From contig NZ_CP012371.1 of assembly GCF_000619905.2 (NCBI RefSeq), positions 2,418,001-2,482,000 of the forward strand: a stretch of DNA of 64,000 bases, written 5' to 3'. Every line of letters starts with the position of its first letter. Position 1 is the first letter of the stretch. Origin of the DNA: Nitrosospira briensis C-128 (GTDB lineage: Bacteria; Pseudomonadota; Gammaproteobacteria; Burkholderiales; Nitrosomonadaceae). The notes beneath the pieces were generated by a model that was given only the letters and a program-made list of their open reading frames with translations, was not told where the DNA came from and did not search any database. Position numbers and translations under genes: made by a program. This document shows positions 59,384 through 64,000 of the stretch, one piece after another.

Positions 59384-60490
59384 ATGAACAAACGCGATTA
59401 CTATGAAGTTCTGGGCGTTAACCGCGACAGCAGCGAAGAGGATATAAAAAAAGCCTATCGCAGACTGGCGATGAAACATCATCCGGACCGCAATCCGGAT
59501 AATCCCAAATCGGAAGAGCATTTCAAGGAGGCCAAGGAAGCCTACGAAATACTGTCGGACCCGAAGAAGCGCGCAGCATACGACCAGCATGGCCATGCCG
59601 GCGTGGATCCTAATATGGCGGGCGCGGGTGCCCAGGGATTTTCCGACGCATTCGGCGATATATTCGGCGACCTCTTCGGGGGCCGTGGAGGACAGGCCAA
59701 TGTCTATCGCGGTGCGGATCTGCGCTATAACCTGGAAATTTCGTTGGAACAGGCGGCACGCGGAACCGAAACAAAGATCCGCATCCCGACGATGGATGCG
59801 TGTGGAACCTGCCATGGGAATGGCGCCAAGCCCGGTACTTCACCCGTTACGTGCCCTACCTGCAACGGCCACGGCCAAGTCAGGATGCAGCAAGGGTTTT
59901 TCTCGATTCAGCAAACCTGCCCCAAATGCCATGGAAGCGGGAAATTTATCTCGAGCCCATGCGTTACGTGCGGCGGTTCGGGACGCGTCAAGCACCATAA
60001 GACCCTGTCGGTAAAGATTCCTGCCGGAGTGGATGAAGGCGACCGTATCCGTTTATCCGGGGAGGGTGAAGCTGGGGTCAACAATGGCCCGTCGGGGGAT
60101 TTGTATGTCGTTATCAATCTCACTCCTCATTCTGTCTTTCAGCGCGACCACAATGATCTGCACTGCGAAATGCCCATAAGCTTTACCACTGCCGCACTCG
60201 GCGGGGAAATTGAAATTCCTACGCTCGACGGCCACGCCAAAATCAGGATTCCCGCTGAAACTCAGAGTGGGAAAGTATTCCGGTTACGCGGCAAGGGCAT
60301 CAAAGGTGTGCGCAGCAATAACCAGGGCGATCTATTATGTCATGTGGTAGTGGAAACCCCGGTCAAGCTCACGGCGCGTCAGAGGGAGCTGTTGCAGGAA
60401 CTGGAAGTGATCAATCAGGAAGGCGGTCCTCGCCACAGCCCCCGTGCCAAATCATGGATGGACAAGGTGCGGGAGTTCTTTGCGGAGTAA
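59384..60490 (+). CDS. dnaJ: Chaperone protein DnaJ
   Basis: A 368-residue type I Hsp40. The J domain has the HPD loop ([10 protein letters not shown] near 31-36), then a Gly/Phe region (GGRGGQANV), four zinc-binding CxxCxGxG repeats ([32 protein letters not shown], about 138-203) and the C-terminal substrate-binding domain. It stimulates DnaK ATP hydrolysis. It follows dnaK by 134 bp. An IS element starts 33 bp after its stop. Confidence 0.98.
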   Translation: MNKRDYYEVLGVNRDSSEEDIKKAYRRLAMKHHPDRNPDNPKSEEHFKEAKEAYEILSDPKKRAAYDQHGHAGVDPNMAGAGAQGFSDAFGDIFGDLFGGRGGQANVYRGADLRYNLEISLEQAARGTETKIRIPTMDACGTCHGNGAKPGTSPVTCPTCNGHGQVRMQQGFFSIQQTCPKCHGSGKFISSPCVTCGGSGRVKHHKTLSVKIPAGVDEGDRIRLSGEGEAGVNNGPSGDLYVVINLTPHSVFQRDHNDLHCEMPISFTTAALGGEIEIPTLDGHAKIRIPAETQSGKVFRLRGKGIKGVRSNNQGDLLCHVVVETPVKLTARQRELLQELEVINQEGGPRHSPRAKSWMDKVREFFAE

Positions 60491-60606
60491 TCTTCCGGCG
60501 ATAAGAACAAGACGTAGGGCAATGGAATGGACACCTCCTACCTAAACGGCATCGTAATGTGCCAGACTGAAGATTCCAACCAATCAGTCGAAGGAGGAGG
60601 TGTGAA

Positions 60607-61623
60607 ATGGATGTTACCTGTATTGGCATAGACTTGGCAAAGCAAGTATTTCAGATTCACGGTGTTGATCATCACGGCAAGGCAGTAGTAAAGAAACAGC
60701 TACGGCGCGGTCAGATGCTGTCGTACTTCCGCAAGCTGGCGCCGACTTTGATCGGCATGGAAGCCTGCGGCAGTGCCCACTACTGGGCACGTGAGTTGGG
60801 CGAGATGGGACACGACGCACGCCTGATGTCGCCGCAATTCGTCAAGCCCTACGTCAAGAGCGGCAAGAACGACGCGCATGATGCCGAAGCGATCTGTGAA
60901 GCCGTAAGCCGTCCCAGCATGCGCTTTGTTCAGGTCAAGAGCGTGGAACAACAAGTAATGCAAGCGGAACACCGAATTCGCGCCCGGCTCATCAAGGCAC
61001 GCACGGCACTCAGCAATGAGATACGCGGCTTGCTCGGTGAATTCGGCATTGTACTTCCCGCCTCCCTGACGAGATTGCGCCGAGCCATACCCGAACTGCT
61101 GGAAGATGGCGAGAATGGCCTGCTGAGTGATTTCCGCCGACTGCTCTGCCTGCTGGGGGAAGAATTGCGCAAGCTGGATGACAACATCAAAGAATACGAT
61201 GCCCGCATTGCCCAGAGGGCGCGGGAAGACGAACGCATCCAACGGCTCCTGCGCGTAGAAGGAATTGGTCCGGTCGTCGCCAGCGCCCTGGTGTCTGCGG
61301 TAGGTAACGGAAAACAGTTTTGCAAAGGCCGGGACATGGCAGCCTGGCTGGGATTGACGCCAAGCCAGCATTCCAGTGGCGGCAAGAGCCAATTGGGGCG
61401 CATCAGCAAACGCGGCGATAAATACGTACGCATGTTGCTGATACACGGCGCACGAGCGGCGCTCAAGGCGGCGGAGAACAAGGAAGACGCCCGTAGCCGC
61501 TGGGTGACGGGGCTGGCGAAACGACGCAACAAAAACATCGCGACGGTGGCACTGGCGAACAAGAACGCCCGTATTGCATGGTCAATCCTGAGCCGTGAGG
61601 AAACGTATCGAACAGCGGTATAA
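60607..61623 (+). CDS. IS110-family transposase, copy 1
   Basis: A 338-residue DEDD/serine recombinase. The RuvC-like N-terminal domain shows IGIDLAKQVFQIHGVD (Asp), GMEACGSAHYWAREL (Glu) and VKSGKNDAHDAEAICEA (Asp-Asp); the C-terminal Tnp20 domain has the helix-hairpin-helix VEGIGPVVASALVS and the serine segment TPSQHSSGGKSQLGRISKRGD. AGGAGGAGG lies upstream of the ATG. The family cuts and joins DNA without flanking duplications of the DDE type and is guided by an IS-encoded RNA. The protein appears identical to copy 2. Confidence 0.95.
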   Translation: MDVTCIGIDLAKQVFQIHGVDHHGKAVVKKQLRRGQMLSYFRKLAPTLIGMEACGSAHYWARELGEMGHDARLMSPQFVKPYVKSGKNDAHDAEAICEAVSRPSMRFVQVKSVEQQVMQAEHRIRARLIKARTALSNEIRGLLGEFGIVLPASLTRLRRAIPELLEDGENGLLSDFRRLLCLLGEELRKLDDNIKEYDARIAQRAREDERIQRLLRVEGIGPVVASALVSAVGNGKQFCKGRDMAAWLGLTPSQHSSGGKSQLGRISKRGDKYVRMLLIHGARAALKAAENKEDARSRWVTGLAKRRNKNIATVALANKNARIAWSILSREETYRTAV

Positions 61624-61689
61624 CAGCAGGCAGTTCCAGGAAAGTTTAGCAGGAGACATCAAACAACGATTGCGTAGCAAAACGAATTG

Positions 61690-61870
61690 ATGGCAAACAG
61701 GTCAGACCGGCGTAAGTGACTCAGCTTATTGTGTTGGCTCACTGGCGAAGCAACAATCGACAAAGCCGCTAGGGCGATTTGAGACTTACGCGCGAATTCC
61801 ATCATGGCTCAGGTACCTCGCTACCCAACAGGAAGCCGGATATACGGAAGCAGTTGAACCAAAACCATCA
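61690..61870 (+). ncRNA. Candidate bridge RNA / seekRNA, IS copy 1
   Basis: Lies in the non-coding 3' part of the IS, where IS1111-group elements encode their guide RNA. A closing stem GCGTAAGT (61710-61717) pairs with ACTTACGC (61784-61791). Inside the loop, GCTTATTG (61724-61731) is complementary to the right flank CAATAAGC, and TAGGGC (61770-61775, followed by GAT) equals the left flank TAGGGC, so the two guides would pair with opposite strands. Downstream, ATTCCAT (about 61796-61802) complements the IS left end ATGGAAT, and GATATAC (about 61839) resembles the IS right end CATATA. RNA limits are estimates; transcription is inferred. Confidence 0.5.
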
Positions 61871-61906
61871 ACACGGGTTGCTTGCAAAACGGGAGGTGTC
61901 CATATA

Positions 61907-62132
61907 TGCAATAAGCGAAGTGCATTGCACCGTCAACTTGAGACATCACTTGGGTAATGGTTGGTAATGTCTTGGAAAACGCAATTTTGATCAACCGCGC
62001 CGGATTGAAACGTCAGCATTTTTGGGCGAGAGTTCGATGACGCAATGAAATTAGACGCGACTCTATAATAGTCATGCATGGCAATAGTTAGAGAAAATTC
62101 TCATACGGCGCAATGCGTTTCGCTTATTGTCG
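61907..62132. other. Spacer between the two IS copies with REP-like halves
   Basis: 226 bp without a gene. Each end is a REP-type palindrome interrupted by an IS: GCAATAAGCGAAGTGCATTGC at the left and the complementary type GCAATGCGTTTCGCTTATTG at the right. The middle is AT-rich and unrecognised. Confidence 0.6.
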
Positions 62133-62168
62133 TATATGGACACCTCCCGTTTTGCAAGCAACCCGTGT

Positions 62169-62349
62169 TGATGGTTTTGGTTCAACTGCTTCCGTATATC
62201 CGGCTTCCTGTTGGGTAGCGAGGTACCTGAGCCATGATGGAATTCGCGCGTAAGTCTCAAATCGCCCTAGCGGCTTTGTCGATTGTTGCTTCGCCAGTGA
62301 GCCAACACAATAAGCTGAGTCACTTACGCCGGTCTGACCTGTTTGCCAT
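62169..62349 (-). ncRNA. Candidate bridge RNA / seekRNA, IS copy 2
   Basis: Minus-strand counterpart of the copy 1 candidate. The guide GCTTATTGT matches its flank over 9 nt (CGCTTATTGTCG) and TAGGGC matches the other flank. Two independent insertions agreeing with the same pair of guide segments is the main support. Limits are estimates. Confidence 0.5.
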
Positions 62350-62415
62350 CAATTCGTTTTGCTACGCAATCGTTGTTTGATGTCTCCTGCTAAACTTTCC
62401 TGGAACTGCCTGCTG

Positions 62416-63432
62416 TTATACCGCTGTTCGATACGTTTCCTCACGGCTCAGGATTGACCATGCAATACGGGCGTTCTTGTTCGCCAGTGCCACCGTCGCG
62501 ATGTTTTTGTTGCGTCGTTTCGCCAGCCCCGTCACCCAGCGGCTACGGGCGTCTTCCTTGTTCTCCGCCGCCTTGAGCGCCGCTCGTGCGCCGTGTATCA
62601 GCAACATGCGTACGTATTTATCGCCGCGTTTGCTGATGCGCCCCAATTGGCTCTTGCCGCCACTGGAATGCTGGCTTGGCGTCAATCCCAGCCAGGCTGC
62701 CATGTCCCGGCCTTTGCAAAACTGTTTTCCGTTACCTACCGCAGACACCAGGGCGCTGGCGACGACCGGACCAATTCCTTCTACGCGCAGGAGCCGTTGG
62801 ATGCGTTCGTCTTCCCGCGCCCTCTGGGCAATGCGGGCATCGTATTCTTTGATGTTGTCATCCAGCTTGCGCAATTCTTCCCCCAGCAGGCAGAGCAGTC
62901 GGCGGAAATCACTCAGCAGGCCATTCTCGCCATCTTCCAGCAGTTCGGGTATGGCTCGGCGCAATCTCGTCAGGGAGGCGGGAAGTACAATGCCGAATTC
63001 ACCGAGCAAGCCGCGTATCTCATTGCTGAGTGCCGTGCGTGCCTTGATGAGCCGGGCGCGAATTCGGTGTTCCGCTTGCATTACTTGTTGTTCCACGCTC
63101 TTGACCTGAACAAAGCGCATGCTGGGACGGCTTACGGCTTCACAGATCGCTTCGGCATCATGCGCGTCGTTCTTGCCGCTCTTGACGTAGGGCTTGACGA
63201 ATTGCGGCGACATCAGGCGTGCGTCGTGTCCCATCTCGCCCAACTCACGTGCCCAGTAGTGGGCACTGCCGCAGGCTTCCATGCCGATCAAAGTCGGCGC
63301 CAGCTTGCGGAAGTACGACAGCATCTGACCGCGCCGTAGCTGTTTCTTTACTACTGCCTTGCCGTGATGATCAACACCGTGAATCTGAAATACTTGCTTT
63401 GCCAAGTCTATGCCAATACAGGTAACATCCAT
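62416..63432 (-). CDS. IS110-family transposase, copy 2
   Basis: Amino-acid sequence identical to copy 1 (338 residues) with all catalytic segments intact, so both copies look active. The two genes point toward each other, separated by about 790 bp including both non-coding ends. Recent duplication is implied by the identity. Confidence 0.95.
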   Translation of the reverse strand: MDVTCIGIDLAKQVFQIHGVDHHGKAVVKKQLRRGQMLSYFRKLAPTLIGMEACGSAHYWARELGEMGHDARLMSPQFVKPYVKSGKNDAHDAEAICEAVSRPSMRFVQVKSVEQQVMQAEHRIRARLIKARTALSNEIRGLLGEFGIVLPASLTRLRRAIPELLEDGENGLLSDFRRLLCLLGEELRKLDDNIKEYDARIAQRAREDERIQRLLRVEGIGPVVASALVSAVGNGKQFCKGRDMAAWLGLTPSQHSSGGKSQLGRISKRGDKYVRMLLIHGARAALKAAENKEDARSRWVTGLAKRRNKNIATVALANKNARIAWSILSREETYRTAV

Positions 63433-63600
63433 TTCACACCTCCTCCTTCGACTGATTGGTTGGAATCTTCAGTCTGGCACATTACGATGCCGTTTAGGTA
63501 GGAGGTGTCCATTCCATTGCCCTACGTCTTACGCGCCCTACGTCTTACGCGCGTTGACATTTATAACGCTTAAGAAGACTGATTGCTCCGCTTCAGAATC

Positions 63601-63999
63601 TCAGACGTTTTCGCCATCAATATAGAACCACTGCCCGGCTTCGCGCACAAAACGGCTGATTTCATGCAAACGATGCGCCCGACCGTCCACCTTATAGCGC
63701 GCCACAAATTCTACCATCGTGTTATCCGGCTCTAGCTGTTCATGACGCCTCACTTCCAGCCCCAGCCATTTGCAGCGCGCGCTGTGTGGTTTGTTTGCAA
63801 GTTCAAGTGAAGCGGGACGTGTACTGTGATGCCAAGTCCTCAGCAGATAATCTTCACGACCGAGGGTATAGGCAGTGTAGCGTGAGCGCATCAATGCTTC
63901 TGCAGTGGGAGCCGCTTCGCCATCATCCAGATAGCGGCCGCAGCAGCCGACGTATGTTTTGTTGCGGTCCGATAAAGGGGAGCGCCGCCGGGTTCCCAC
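63601..63999 (-). CDS. ychJ: YchJ/UPF0225 family protein, at the window edge
   Basis: About 132 residues visible, similar to the YchJ family (NTF2-like fold with a SEC-C metal-binding motif): YVGCCGRYLDDGEAAPTAEALMRSRYTAYTLGREDYLLRTWHHSTRP and the C-terminal RLHEISRFVREAGQWFYIDG. The usual N-terminal CPCGSG is replaced here by SPLSDR, so only the later Cys pair of the zinc motif remains. The frame runs to the last bases of the window, so the true start (GTG 63999 or beyond) is not settled. Partial. Confidence 0.8.
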   Translation of the reverse strand: MGTRRRSPLSDRNKTYVGCCGRYLDDGEAAPTAEALMRSRYTAYTLGREDYLLRTWHHSTRPASLELANKPHSARCKWLGLEVRRHEQLEPDNTMVEFVARYKVDGRAHRLHEISRFVREAGQWFYIDGENV

Positions 64000-64000
64000 C

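Larger units (their letters stand above)
60524..61906 (+). mobile_element. IS110-family (IS1111 group) insertion sequence, copy 1
   Basis: A 1383-bp element: a short left end, the transposase gene, and about 283 bp of non-coding right end. Near both ends is the inverted 12-mer ATGGACACCTCC (60528-60539 and complement about 61893-61902), the subterminal inverted repeats typical of the IS1111 group. It is inserted in a REP-like palindrome: the left flank ends GTAGGGCAAT and the right flank is GCAATAAGCGAAGTGCATTG. Sequence appears identical to copy 2. Exact crossover base is uncertain because GCAAT occurs on both sides. Confidence 0.85.
62133..63515 (-). mobile_element. IS110-family (IS1111 group) insertion sequence, copy 2
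   Basis: Same 1383-bp element as copy 1 in opposite orientation; the coding and non-coding parts agree throughout by eye. Flanks: the transposase-proximal side continues ATTGCCCTACGTCTTACGCG, the other side is CGCTTATTGTCGTAT. The outer flank is a tandem repeat of GTAGGGCGCGTAAGAC. Insertion therefore occurred at the same position of another REP-like unit. Confidence 0.85.

Overview
The window reads as the chromosome of a betaproteobacterium, most likely an ammonia oxidiser of the Nitrosomonadaceae (Nitrosospira-like). The basis is gene content: a fused sucrose-phosphate synthase/phosphatase beside fructokinase and sucrose synthase (an arrangement known from Nitrosomonas), a hopanoid-type epimerase, glutathione-dependent formaldehyde oxidation, several multihaem c-type cytochromes and a two-gene cyanophycin synthetase cluster. 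The genus is an inference; no rRNA or tRNA gene was recognised in the window.

Layout. 1-5.3 kb: a TolC-type outer-membrane protein, an orphan MutS-like ATPase with predicted membrane helices, HpnA and a secreted protein. 5.3-12 kb: a leftward copper operon (HMA-TauE/UreH-like protein, CopA, CopZ, CsoR) whose promoter is embedded in two CsoR-like boxes, followed by two multihaem cytochromes c. 12.2-17.1 kb: prfB (with its programmed frameshift)-lysS, then adhC-fghA. 17.5-20.5 kb: DUF1269 protein, a SelD-associated-type flavoprotein, DUF971 protein, ubiE. 20.9-26.4 kb: overlapping sucrose genes. 27-33 kb: accessory stretch with a secreted protein, RidA, a lone TIR-like protein, an unrecognised membrane-anchored protein, Slp lipoprotein, a hydrolase and a DUF3047 protein. 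33.7-38.2 kb: ovothiol genes ovoA, a probable ovoB, and a DMT exporter. 38.5-47.5 kb: cyanophycin cluster (ABC exporter with zinc ribbon, DUF1854, truncated CphA', CphA) and dodecin. 47.6-52 kb: clpA-clpS, csp, icd. 52.5-56.4 kb: nudix-mnmA-GST-purB. 56.6-60.5 kb: grpE-dnaK-dnaJ with two sigma-32-type promoters. 60.5-63.5 kb: two apparently identical, convergent IS110-family (IS1111 group) elements. 63.6 kb to the end: a YchJ-family gene at the window edge.

Four families of short non-coding repeats are scattered between the genes: a ~167-bp terminal-inverted-repeat element present four times (one a 60-bp deletion derivative beside the grpE promoter), a 167-bp element with perfect 22-bp ends, a 179-bp element, and an element with degenerate TGAATCC ends. 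The most informative non-coding signal is in the 3' non-coding part of both IS copies: a stem whose loop carries two short segments matching the two flanks of the insertion site on opposite strands, as expected for the guide of an IS110/IS1111 bridge RNA (seekRNA).

Functionally the window combines storage polymers (sucrose, cyanophycin), thiol/redox chemistry (ovothiol, glutathione-formaldehyde pathway), metal homeostasis and protein quality control.
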